Assembly (NCBI RefSeq): GCF_900070365.1
Contig: NZ_LN850107.1
Span: 2,852,001 to 2,916,000, forward strand
DNA: 64,000 nt
Source of the DNA: Alloactinosynnema sp. L-07
GTDB lineage: Bacteria; Actinomycetota; Actinomycetes; Mycobacteriales; Pseudonocardiaceae
Direction of reading: 5' to 3'
The notes under the pieces are model-generated. The model searched no databases and was not told where the DNA came from. It saw nothing but the letters and a program-made list of their open reading frames with translations. The position numbers and the translations under genes are program-made. The stretch's first letter is position 1, and each line of letters begins with the position of its first letter. Positions 8,514-19,838 of the stretch are shown in pieces.

Positions 8514-11513
8514 TCACCTCGTCAAGCCGCGACCGCGACAGCGCTGGCAGGTCGCCTCGGACGCGGCGAGGTGGACACGGGGGTTTTCGGCCTCGGCGGA
8601 CTCGGTCGGATACATCGCCAACGCGCGGCGCCAGTGGTCGCGTGCTCGGGTGTCGTCGCCCTCGGCCGCGGCCAGGTGGGCGAGGCATTCCTCGGCGCGA
8701 GCCTCAGCCAGGGAAAGGTCGCCGTCAAGGGCCATCGTGTGGGCCTTGGTGACGGTCGAGCGGGCCAGGTCTGGCTTTCCCGCGGCGAAGTAGGACTCGG
8801 CAAGGCCGATGAGGGCGTCGCACTCCGCCTCGCGCATGCCTGCCAGGTGGACGACGGTGACCGCCGCCGAGCCGGTTTCGATGGCTTCGCCGAGCCTGCC
8901 GAGGCAACGCAGGGCGACGCCGAGCCAGGCCAGGGCCAAGCCCTCGCCTCGGGTGAAGCCGATGCCGCGGCTGAGGGCCACGGCGCGGCGGAGGTGGTCG
9001 GCGGCGTGCTCATCGTTGTCCTTGGCGTGGGACACCCAGCCGATGTTGATCAGCGCGACGACCTCGCCGGTCGTCCGGTTGGTCCGCTGGTAATGGGCCT
9101 GAGCCTGGGCAAAGCTGTCCAGGGCCGCGGTGAAATCGCCGAGGTTGCACTGAATGACGCCGAGGTTGAGGGTGAAGTTGACCTGGCTCTCCACGTCGCC
9201 CGCGCGCAGGGCCAAGTCTCTGGCGTCGGCGAAGTTGGCGCCCGCGTCGCGGAGCAGGCCCGCCCGGAACTGGATCTCGCCGAGATCGCTCTTCTGCGCC
9301 GCGAGGAGCATGTCGTCGCCGAGATCCGCGCTGATGGCGATCGCTTGGTCCAGCAGGGCCATCACCTCGCTGTGCCCACCGTGTTCACGCTTCGCGCGGG
9401 CCATGCTGGCCAAGGCGATGGACTCGCCCCGGCGGTGGCCGAGGCGCCGAGTCGCCCGCAGCGCACCGTCGAACAGTTCCAGCGAGTCGGCGCGGTAGCC
9501 CAGTTGGACGAAGTACGGGGTGAGCAGGCAGGGGAGCTGCCAGGCGTGGCCGGGCCAGTCGTGGGTGGCAGCGAACTGGGCCACGGCGACCATGTTGCGG
9601 TGTTCGCGATTGAGCCGGTCGACGTCGTCGGTGTCCGATGTGGACGCAGGGACGACCGCGGGCCGGTACCGCAGCTCCGGCTCGAACCGCTGCCTGCCCA
9701 TGGTGAGCGGGCGGCAGCAGACGTCGGCCAGGTGCAGGTAGTAGTCGAACAGCCTGCCGCGCGCCGCGGTCAGGTCGGCGGCGGTGTCACTCGACTCGGC
9801 CAGCGCCCGGCCGCAGTCCTTGAGCAAGTCGTGCATCAAGTAGCGGTTCGCGGTGCGCTGGTCGAGCAGGTTGCAGTCGACCAGGTCCTCCAACGCCTGC
9901 TCGGCGTCGAAGAGGGGCAGGTCGGCGACGGCGGCCGCGGCGTAGGCGTCGATATCGGGGCCTGGTGCCAGTGACAGCAGCCGGAACACGCGCTGCTGCA
10001 CCGGGGAGAGGTGCTGGTAGGACCAGCCGAGCACGCCCGCGACGCTGCGGTCGTCGACGGTCAGCGTGCGAGCGCGCCTGCATGTGTCCCGCAGATGATC
10101 GGCCAGGTGGGAAACCGTCCAGCCCGGCCGGTGGCGCAACCGCGACGCGGCGATCCGGATCGCCAGCGGCAGCCTGCCGCACAGCTCGACGACCTCCGCA
10201 CGGGCGGCGGCCCCGCCCTCGACCCGGCGGGGACCCGCGATGAGGGTGAACAGTTCACCCGCGTCGGCGGCGGGCAGCGCGGTCAGCGACAGCGGCACGG
10301 CGCCTTCCAGCGCAAGCAGCTGCCTTCGGCTGGTGATGATGGCGACGGTCCCCGGGGCGCCGGGGAGCAGCGGGCGAACGTGCGCGGCGTCGGCGGCGTT
10401 GTCCAGCACCACGATCACCCGCTGTCCGGCGATCTTCGACCGCCACAGGTCCCGGCGCGCGTCCAGGCTGGTCGGGATCGCCTCCGGAGCGACCCCGACC
10501 TGGCCTAACAGTGTCTCCAAAGCGACCGACGGCGCGACCCGCTCGTCGTCGAGGGTGAAGCCGCGAAGGTCCACAAAGTACTGTCCATTGGGGTACGCGG
10601 AGGCCAGTTGGTGGGCCACGTGCAGCGCGAGCGTGGTCTTCCCGACCCCGCCCATGCCGTCGATCGCCACGATCGCGGGGGCCCGGTCCGGCACGTCGGC
10701 GATGGCCTCGACCAGGCGTCGGATCTCGGCCTTGCGGCCGGTGAAGTCCGAGCAGTCATAGGGCAGGAACGACCCGGACGCGGGCCGCGGTGGGTTGTCG
10801 CCGCGCAGGATCTCCCCGTGCAGTCGCCGGAGTTCGACCCCTGGGTCGGCGCCGAGTTCCTCGGCCAGCACCTTGCGGCCGTCCTCGAACACTGTCAGCG
10901 CGTCCGCCGACCGGCCCGCGCGGCACAGCGCCATCATCAGCGTGGCGCGCAGAGACTCGCGCAGGGGGTGTTCGGCGACCAGCGGAGCGAGGTCACCCAG
11001 CAGCGAACCGACCTCGCCGAGGTCCAGCCGCAGCCGAGCGAGCCGCTCGGTGGCGATCAGCCGCTCCTCCCGGAGGCCGTCCGCCGCCCGGCACAGCATC
11101 GCGGTGTCCAGGCCGTCGAGGACAGGCCCGCGCCAGATGGCCAATGCCTGCTGCAGCAGCTGTACCGCGTCCATGGTCCGGCCTTCGGCGGCCGCGGTTT
11201 CGGCGGCGGCGACGTCGGTGCGGAAGGCATCGGCGTCCAGGTCGCCGGGCGCGACGTCGAGTTGGTAGCCGATGGCACTGGTGGCCAGGTCGTCGGCGAG
11301 CACTCGACGCAACGCCGCGGCCGAGTTGTAGACCTGCCGTTTCGCTGTCTGGGGAGGGTCGTCCCACAGCTCGTCGACAAGCCTGGTGAAGGAGACCACC
11401 GAGTTGGCGTTCACCAGCAGCAGCGCGAGCAGCTTCTGCTGCCGCTCCCCCGACAATTCCAGACGGTCTCCCGCCGAGACGACCTCCAGCGGACCGAGGA
11501 TCCGGTACCTCAC
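8514..11513 (-). CDS. SARP-type activator with NB-ARC and TPR domains (AfsR-like)
   Basis: A 999-residue regulator. The N-terminus RYRILGPLEVVSAGDRLEL is a winged-helix SARP DNA-binding domain, followed by the BTAD helical domain (to about residue 250). An NB-ARC ATPase with P-loop GMGGVGKTT (about residues 292-300) follows, then a long TPR array. Such AfsR-type SARPs activate antibiotic clusters, with ATP binding and TPR contacts modulating activity. The GTG at 11513 is chosen because GGGGGAG sits seven bases upstream and the domain then starts immediately; an upstream ATG at 11567 is less likely. It is divergent from the peptide/SdpA/SdpB operon and is the best candidate cluster activator for the NRPS/PKS genes downstream. 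Confidence 0.9.
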   Translation of the reverse strand: MRYRILGPLEVVSAGDRLELSGERQQKLLALLLVNANSVVSFTRLVDELWDDPPQTAKRQVYNSAAALRRVLADDLATSAIGYQLDVAPGDLDADAFRTDVAAAETAAAEGRTMDAVQLLQQALAIWRGPVLDGLDTAMLCRAADGLREERLIATERLARLRLDLGEVGSLLGDLAPLVAEHPLRESLRATLMMALCRAGRSADALTVFEDGRKVLAEELGADPGVELRRLHGEILRGDNPPRPASGSFLPYDCSDFTGRKAEIRRLVEAIADVPDRAPAIVAIDGMGGVGKTTLALHVAHQLASAYPNGQYFVDLRGFTLDDERVAPSVALETLLGQVGVAPEAIPTSLDARRDLWRSKIAGQRVIVVLDNAADAAHVRPLLPGAPGTVAIITSRRQLLALEGAVPLSLTALPAADAGELFTLIAGPRRVEGGAAARAEVVELCGRLPLAIRIAASRLRHRPGWTVSHLADHLRDTCRRARTLTVDDRSVAGVLGWSYQHLSPVQQRVFRLLSLAPGPDIDAYAAAAVADLPLFDAEQALEDLVDCNLLDQRTANRYLMHDLLKDCGRALAESSDTAADLTAARGRLFDYYLHLADVCCRPLTMGRQRFEPELRYRPAVVPASTSDTDDVDRLNREHRNMVAVAQFAATHDWPGHAWQLPCLLTPYFVQLGYRADSLELFDGALRATRRLGHRRGESIALASMARAKREHGGHSEVMALLDQAIAISADLGDDMLLAAQKSDLGEIQFRAGLLRDAGANFADARDLALRAGDVESQVNFTLNLGVIQCNLGDFTAALDSFAQAQAHYQRTNRTTGEVVALINIGWVSHAKDNDEHAADHLRRAVALSRGIGFTRGEGLALAWLGVALRCLGRLGEAIETGSAAVTVVHLAGMREAECDALIGLAESYFAAGKPDLARSTVTKAHTMALDGDLSLAEARAEECLAHLAAAEGDDTRARDHWRRALAMYPTESAEAENPRVHLAASEATCQRCRGRGLTR

Positions 11514-11624
11514 ACCTATTCTCCCCCGGGCAGCTTCGTCACCCAGCACCAGCGAACGACGACGCATTGTAAGACCCAGACAACCCGTCTTCGCGCAAGA
11601 TTCACTAATCTGCGGTAGCGGGCG

Positions 11625-11654
11625 TTGACAGCGCCGTGCGTCCTGGTGTGAGAT
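11625..11654 (+). promoter_or_regulatory. Candidate promoter of the peptide-SdpA-SdpB operon
   Basis: A perfect TTGACA (11625-11630) is followed 18 bases later by TGAGAT (11649-11654), a weak -10 match. It lies about 58 bases upstream of the small-peptide start, in the divergent region shared with the SARP gene. No clear heptameric SARP repeat was seen. Confidence 0.35.
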
Positions 11655-11711
11655 CTCCACGCATCGCGACCGAATCGTCGCGGCAAGTTACTCTATTGGA
11701 GTGAATCAGCT

Positions 11712-11849
11712 ATGAGAAAGCCCGCGTTCATCGGCGCGTTACTGGCCGCCGCGGCCCTGGTCGTGGCCACCCTGATCGGCGCGGCGGCCGAAGGGGCGCC
11801 GGACCAGACTGGCGACGTCACGGCCATTAACGCGCCCTGTTTCTGCTGA
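11712..11849 (+). CDS. 45-residue secreted peptide ending in Cys-Phe-Cys, putative toxin or RiPP precursor
   Basis: The ATG at 11712 has GGAG ten bases upstream. The peptide begins MRKPAFIGALLAAAALVVAT, a signal-peptide-like helix, with a likely cleavage site after LIGAAA. The remaining 19 residues end in TAINAPCFC. Both cysteines are at the extreme C-terminus, separated by one residue. The next two genes are SdpA-like and SdpB-like. In Bacillus subtilis SdpA and SdpB mature the exported SdpC precursor (roughly 200 residues) into the SDP toxin. No SdpC homologue is visible here, so this peptide is the obvious candidate substrate. It resembles no precursor family I recognise. Coding status is supported by the ribosome site, signal peptide and operon position; function is inference. 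Confidence 0.7.
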   Translation: MRKPAFIGALLAAAALVVATLIGAAAEGAPDQTGDVTAINAPCFC

Positions 11850-11931
11850 GACGCGGTTAATAATCGACGGTCAGGAAACGCCGACCGACCACGCCGCGGC
11901 CACACGTGGATTCATCACCACCGCCGCCGCG

Positions 11932-12429
11932 TTGGCCGTTCTCCTCGCTGTGACAATGCTGAGCCAGTTTCCGTCCGCGATGGTCGGTGACTGGATCAGC
12001 GCACAGGCGAAAACGCATCAGGTCATTTGGCCGCAGGGGTGGGCGTTCTACTCAAGAACGGACACTGCGAGTTTCGTCGTGCTCTATCAGCCCGACCAAT
12101 CGGGCAGGCAGGCAGCGGTTACCCACCAAGCGGCGGACCCGGAGCACCTGTGGGGCCTGCGGCGCGTGGTCAACGGCGAGGTCATCGAGTTGGCGGCCGT
12201 CGGCGCTCTCGTCCCCCGAGAGCGCTGGCGGCCCTGCGGCGGCGCCGACATCGACACCTGTCGCCCGCCATTGGACGGGAACCCACCCACCCGGATCACC
12301 GCTCCCCTCCGTGTCATCACGGCGTGCGGGCAGGCGCTGCTGGCGCGGGAACGCCCCGCGCCCTGGGGATCGGGGACGAGCAGGCTCATCAGCGAGGTCG
12401 CCTCGGTGGAGTTGACGTGCCCCCGCTAG
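11932..12429 (+). CDS. SdpA-like antimicrobial-peptide maturation protein
   Basis: The product has one hydrophobic N-terminal segment (AVLLAVTMLSQFPSAM) and an exported domain with the SdpA signature WPQGWAFYSRTD. Two cysteine-containing stretches, WRPCGGADIDTC and RVITACGQALL, follow. SdpA, together with SdpB, is required in Bacillus to produce active SDP toxin. The start is uncertain: TTG 11932 is the only usual start codon in frame near the 5' end, yet the open frame extends upstream and AGGAAA occurs at 11873-11878, so a non-standard start further upstream could give a longer membrane helix. It lies downstream of the 45-residue peptide and overlaps the SdpB-like gene by 13 bases, implying coupled translation. 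Confidence 0.75.
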   Translation: MAVLLAVTMLSQFPSAMVGDWISAQAKTHQVIWPQGWAFYSRTDTASFVVLYQPDQSGRQAAVTHQAADPEHLWGLRRVVNGEVIELAAVGALVPRERWRPCGGADIDTCRPPLDGNPPTRITAPLRVITACGQALLARERPAPWGSGTSRLISEVASVELTCPR

Positions 12430-13280
12430 CTCGGCTCCGCACCCGTGTCCTGGCTGACGCGGCCCGGTTCGACCCTCGAACCCCGTGGTACGCGGTGGGC
12501 CGCTCGATGCTCGCCCTCGCCACCTTGTCCGTCGTGGTGGCGACCCCGGACTCGGCGCTGTTCCCCTACCTGACCGCCCAGCCGGACGGCCCCCGCTGCG
12601 ACGGTCTGCGCTCCTTGTCGCTCTGGTGCGTCGGCGGTGGCAGTCCGGCGGCGCTCACCATCGCTCGCGTGGCGACCGTGTTCGTCCTGGTCCTGGTCGT
12701 GGTGGGCTATCGACCGCGCTGGACGTGCGTGCCGCACTGGTACGCGACTGTCAGCATCGGTGTCAGCGTGTACCTCCCCAACGGCGGCGACCGGGCCGCC
12801 CAGGTGGCGACGCTGCTGCTCATCCCACTTTGCGTCGGAGACCACCGGCGCTGGCACTGGAAGACACCCACGGCGCCGCTCGCGCCCTGGTCAGGCGGTT
12901 CGGCGTACGCCGCGCACCTGGTGCTGCGGCTACAGGTCGCGATCATCTACGGACACGCCGCGGTCGCCAAGCTGACCGAGTCGATCTGGCGGGACGGCAC
13001 CGCGGTGCACTACGCCATGCAGGACGCCTACTTCGGCGCCCCTGAAGGGTTCCTTCGCCTGGTCGAGTCGGTCCCAGGACTGGTGCTCGCGCTGACCTGG
13101 GGCGCGGTAGTGCTCGAAGTGGTCATCGCGGTGGCGATCCTTGGCGGCCCTCGAACCAGGACAGTGGCCCTGACCTGCGGTATCGCGCTGCACACGGCAT
13201 TCGCCGTGGCGTTCGGGCTGATCAGCTTCGGCCTGGTGATGATCTCGGTGCTCACGATCGCCCACACCAGATCGCGCTGA
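12417..13280 (+). CDS. SdpB-like multi-pass membrane protein (HTTM domain)
   Basis: A 287-residue integral membrane protein starting at GTG 12417 with GGTGGAG about six bases upstream. It has at least six hydrophobic segments, including SMLALATLSVVVATP, VATVFVLVLVVVGY, GAVVLEVVIAVAILGG and IALHTAFAVAFGLISFGLVM. Conserved features of the HTTM/SdpB group are visible in VAIIYGHAAVAKLTESIWRD. HTTM domains occur in vitamin-K-dependent carboxylases and in SdpB, which works with SdpA on peptide-toxin maturation. Overlap with the SdpA-like gene and proximity to the 45-residue peptide argue for one processing unit. It has no SdpI-like immunity partner in view. Whether it modifies the cysteines is unknown. 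Confidence 0.8.
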   Translation: MPPLARLRTRVLADAARFDPRTPWYAVGRSMLALATLSVVVATPDSALFPYLTAQPDGPRCDGLRSLSLWCVGGGSPAALTIARVATVFVLVLVVVGYRPRWTCVPHWYATVSIGVSVYLPNGGDRAAQVATLLLIPLCVGDHRRWHWKTPTAPLAPWSGGSAYAAHLVLRLQVAIIYGHAAVAKLTESIWRDGTAVHYAMQDAYFGAPEGFLRLVESVPGLVLALTWGAVVLEVVIAVAILGGPRTRTVALTCGIALHTAFAVAFGLISFGLVMISVLTIAHTRSR

Positions 13281-13505
13281 CCCCGTCACACCATTCGGCG
13301 TCGACCCGATATCCCTCTTGCTGTGCATTGGTCGCCGATGCAGACCCGATGCAGGCCATTGTTTGACTTTCACCGCGGCGGCTTGATCCCGCCGCCGATG
13401 AGCCGTGTCCATTCCGGGGCTGACTCGGGGGAAATGATCAGGTACCTCGTATCCGAGGTAGGTCACGCGGACCCAGGGCGGGACCGCGCAGTGGAGGGGG
13501 ATGTA

Positions 13506-14255
13506 TTGGAATCGGGGAGAATCACCATATTACTGGCCGACGTGCAGCCGATCGTGCGGCGGGGGCTGGCGGCGCTGCTCGCGCGGTCACCGGAGATGAC
13601 CGTCGTCGCCGAGGCGGCGACCGCCCGTGACACCACTCGACTGGCGGTGCTCTACCAGCCGGACGTGGTGGTGATGGACACGCAACTGCCGGGCGGCGAG
13701 GTCGACGCGACGATCCGCGAGCTGGCGCGCACCGTGCCCGCCACCGCGGTACTCGTCTTCACCGCGGTCGACGACGAGGACACCGTGGTCGCCGCCGTTC
13801 AGGCAGGCGCGCGGGGCTACCTGCTCAAGAACTGCGCCGACGACGGCATCGTGCGCGCGGTCAAATGCCTCGCCCATGGCGACGCCGTGCTCGGGCCAGG
13901 GATCGCCGACCGGCTCATCAGCCGCATCGGCAGCCGGGCGGCCCGGCACCAGGACCTCTTTCCGGAGCTGACCGGGCGCGAGCAGGACGTGTTGGAGCTG
14001 ATGGTGGCCGGGATGCGCAACGCCGCGATCGCCGCTCAGCTGCACCTGTCCCCCAAGACCATCGCCAACCACATCTCCACGATCTTCGGCAAGCTGCACG
14101 TCACCAGCCGGTCCGAGGCGATCGACCTCGCCAAAGGCCTGCGCCGCGGCCGAGCGGGCGGGCCGCCGCTCGAACTCGTGCGCACCGCGCCGCGGCCGTT
14201 CCCCCGTCCAGTTCCGCTCGCCGGGCGAACCCCGGCGGCGATGGCCACCTCGTAG
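13506..14255 (+). CDS. NarL/FixJ-type response regulator
   Basis: A 249-residue two-domain regulator. The receiver (RITILLADVQPIVRRGL) has the phosphoacceptor aspartate in PDVVVMDTQLPG, the threonine in LVFTAVDDED and the lysine in GYLLKN. The LuxR HTH ends the protein (LTGREQDVLELMVAG, NAAIAAQLHLSPKTIANHIS). The TTG at 13506 is favoured by GGAGGGGG five bases upstream, though the frame is open further upstream. No sensor kinase is adjacent, so it is an orphan. It lies immediately before the kinase-type resistance gene and is probably a pathway-specific regulator of the biosynthetic cluster. Confidence 0.85.
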   Translation: MESGRITILLADVQPIVRRGLAALLARSPEMTVVAEAATARDTTRLAVLYQPDVVVMDTQLPGGEVDATIRELARTVPATAVLVFTAVDDEDTVVAAVQAGARGYLLKNCADDGIVRAVKCLAHGDAVLGPGIADRLISRIGSRAARHQDLFPELTGREQDVLELMVAGMRNAAIAAQLHLSPKTIANHISTIFGKLHVTSRSEAIDLAKGLRRGRAGGPPLELVRTAPRPFPRPVPLAGRTPAAMATS

Positions 14256-14263
14256 GAGAGTTG

Positions 14264-15106
14264 ATGTCAGTGTTGGATCTCGACGCGATCGCCGCCCGGC
14301 TCGAACCCCGCTTCGGCAAGGCGACTCACCGCTGGGTGCCAGGTCTGCCCGACAAGGTGGCGGCGCTGGCCGAGGAATGGGAACTGGAGATCGGAGCCGA
14401 GTTCAAGTCCGGAAACTCGTCGGTGGTGCTGAGCTGCCTGAGCCCCAAGGGCGACGCGATCCTCAAGCTGTCCCCCGACGCCTACTCGGTGGGCGAGGAG
14501 ACCGCGATGCTGCGCCAGTTCGCACCCAGCGGCCGAGTACCCGCCGTGCTCGCCGCGACTCGGGGCGCGGTGCTGCTGGCGGCGATCCGGCCGGGTGCGC
14601 TGGTGGAGAAGTTACCGGAGCCGCCGTCCCCGCAGGACTACGCCAGGTTCCTGACCGACCTGCACTCGGCGGGCGACCCTGCCGCCGCGCCGCGAAAGCT
14701 GGCGGACTGGATCGAGGTGCTGTTCAGCTCCGCGGCCAAGCGCGGCGCGGACCTCACCCGGTCGCGGGAACTGCGTGACGAGTTGCTGACCGAGCCGACC
14801 GACACCGTGCTGCTGCACGGCGACCTGCACCTGGGCAACGTGTTGACCGCCGACGACAAGGGCCTGGTCGCCATCGACCCGATGGCCTGTGCGGGCGACC
14901 CGTGCTTCGACGCGGTCGACTACGTCCTGGAGGGCCTCGACCGGGCGGAGATGGTCCGCAGGCGCGACGAGCTGTCCGCCGCGGCGGACATCGACGTCAA
15001 GCGGCTCGACAAGTGGTGTCGGGTGACCGCCCCGATCGGCGCGACCCACGTCAGCAACCCCGGGCACTCCGCCGAACTGAGCGCGTTCGGCCGCGGCGAG
15101 TACTGA
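14264..15106 (+). CDS. Aminoglycoside/hydroxyurea-type phosphotransferase, candidate self-resistance kinase
   Basis: A 280-residue protein of the aminoglycoside/hydroxyurea resistance kinase family (APH(6)-like). The catalytic loop LLHGDLHLGNVL and the metal-binding LVAIDPMACAGDPCFDAVDY are intact. The ATG at 14264 is only 8 bases after the regulator stop and has AGGAGAG four bases upstream. These enzymes phosphorylate hydroxyls of small antibiotics in the cytoplasm. Placement between the regulator and the MFS exporter suggests self-protection or a phosphorylated pro-drug strategy for the cluster product. The neighbouring genes make no aminoglycoside, so the true substrate is probably a hydroxylated peptide-polyketide. 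That last point is inference. Confidence 0.85.
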   Translation: MSVLDLDAIAARLEPRFGKATHRWVPGLPDKVAALAEEWELEIGAEFKSGNSSVVLSCLSPKGDAILKLSPDAYSVGEETAMLRQFAPSGRVPAVLAATRGAVLLAAIRPGALVEKLPEPPSPQDYARFLTDLHSAGDPAAAPRKLADWIEVLFSSAAKRGADLTRSRELRDELLTEPTDTVLLHGDLHLGNVLTADDKGLVAIDPMACAGDPCFDAVDYVLEGLDRAEMVRRRDELSAAADIDVKRLDKWCRVTAPIGATHVSNPGHSAELSAFGRGEY

Positions 15107-15260
15107 CCGGCTAGCAGCGGATCGTTCCCGGTTCCCGTCGGCGGAGTACCCGTTTTCCCGGGTACATCTCCCGGGTCAGGCCCTGGCACACACTGCCGGC
15201 GGGAACCGGGCGACCTCACCATTGCCTTCACCGAATCCCTTTGACCCAGGACGTGCACCC

Positions 15261-16514
15261 ATGCCCAGCCTCGCAGGCTTGTTCGCGAAAGTCATCCCGC
15301 CCGACCCGCTGCGCCGCAAGCTCATCGCGATCCGGCTCGCCGAGTCCATCGGCAAGGGCGTGTTCATCTCCGGCAGCGTTGTCTACTTCACGCTGCACGT
15401 GGGGCTGAGCGCGGGCCAGGTCGGCCTCGGCCTGTCCGCGGCGGGCTTCGCCGGACTCGTCTCATCGATCGTGTTCGGCATGATCGCCGACCGGATGAGC
15501 AGGCGCAGGCTGCTGTGCATCCTGTTCGTCCTGCTCGCGATCGGCTTCGGCCTCTACTCCGTTGTGGACAGTGCGGCCAAGTTCTACGTGCTGGTGATGT
15601 GTGTCGGCTTCCTGGAGTACGGCACCAGTCCGACGAACAGCGCATTGATGGGCACCCTCGTAGCACCGGAGGAACGGGTCCGACTCAAGGCGATGATGCG
15701 GTCGGTGTTCAACATCGGCTTCAGCGTCGGCATCGGGGTGGCCGCGGCGGCCGCGCTGAGCCCGAAGCTGCTCGTGGTGATCCCGCTGACCACCGCGGCG
15801 CTGATGATCGTCGCCGCGATCCTCGTCACCCGGCTCCCTGAGGGCGAGTCCAAGCCGATTCCCAGTGGTGTCAAGCGGTTCGCCGCGGTGCGCGACCTGC
15901 CGTTCCTCGGCGTGATCGGCGTGTCGATGGTGCTCGCCTCGCACATGACGGTCCTGCTGGTCGCGCTTCCGTTGTGGGCACTGAACCGCACGTCCGTCCC
16001 GCACTTCCTGATCCCGCTGCTGCTGATCTTCAACACGGTGTTCGTGATCCTGTTCCAGGTCCGCGCGAGCAAGGGCGCCGAGACTGTCGCGGGCGCGTCG
16101 AACACCGCGCGGAAGTCCGGATACTGGCTGGCAGGCGGTCTGCTGATCATCGCCGCAACGGCGCTGGCGGACAACGTCGTGCTCGTGTCGGCGACGATCG
16201 TGGCCGCCGTTCTCATCCTGTCGGTCGCCGAGATCATGCAGGCGGCCTCGGCGTGGGGGCTCGGCTTCGGGCTGGCGCCGGAACACGCCCAAGGCGAGTA
16301 CCTCGGCGCGTTCGACCTGCACGTCATCACCCAGAACATCATCGGACCGGCGATCCTGTCCGGGATCGTGGTGGCCTTCGGGTTCTGGGGCTGGGTCGCG
16401 GTCGCGGCCATGGTCCTCGTGGCCGCGTCGGTGATCACTCCGGTGGCGCGGTACAGCGAGCGCAGGCTCGCCGCCACGCAACCCGAGCAGGTCGGCGACG
16501 TGGTCGCGGCCTGA
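15261..16514 (+). CDS. MFS transporter, likely product exporter
   Basis: A 417-residue protein with about twelve hydrophobic segments and an MFS loop signature after the second helix (GMIADRMSRRRLLCILFV). An in-frame TTG at 15222 would add 13 polar residues; ATG 15261 is chosen because it directly precedes the basic, helix-leading N-terminus and has AGGAC upstream. It follows the kinase gene in the same direction, with a terminator immediately after it. In this setting the most likely role is proton-driven export of the NRPS/PKS product or its phosphorylated form. Confidence 0.85.
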   Translation: MPSLAGLFAKVIPPDPLRRKLIAIRLAESIGKGVFISGSVVYFTLHVGLSAGQVGLGLSAAGFAGLVSSIVFGMIADRMSRRRLLCILFVLLAIGFGLYSVVDSAAKFYVLVMCVGFLEYGTSPTNSALMGTLVAPEERVRLKAMMRSVFNIGFSVGIGVAAAAALSPKLLVVIPLTTAALMIVAAILVTRLPEGESKPIPSGVKRFAAVRDLPFLGVIGVSMVLASHMTVLLVALPLWALNRTSVPHFLIPLLLIFNTVFVILFQVRASKGAETVAGASNTARKSGYWLAGGLLIIAATALADNVVLVSATIVAAVLILSVAEIMQAASAWGLGFGLAPEHAQGEYLGAFDLHVITQNIIGPAILSGIVVAFGFWGWVAVAAMVLVAASVITPVARYSERRLAATQPEQVGDVVAA

Positions 16515-16528
16515 CATTTCCCTACACA

Positions 16529-16566
16529 AGCCCGGATGGCGCCCGCCTGGCGCCATCCGGGCTTTT
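16529..16566 (+). terminator. Rho-independent terminator after the MFS gene
   Basis: AGCCCGGATGGCGCC (16529-16543) pairs perfectly with GGCGCCATCCGGGCT (16549-16563) around a 5-base loop and is followed by TTTTCG. It separates the transporter from the NRPS/PKS operon, which starts only about 55 bases later. Confidence 0.85.
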
Positions 16567-16619
16567 CGTTGCGTCCGAACCGTCCCGTCGCTTCCCGGTG
16601 AACGAGGAGGGTTTCCCGG

Positions 16620-19830
<3,211 letters not shown>

Positions 19831-19838
<8 letters not shown>

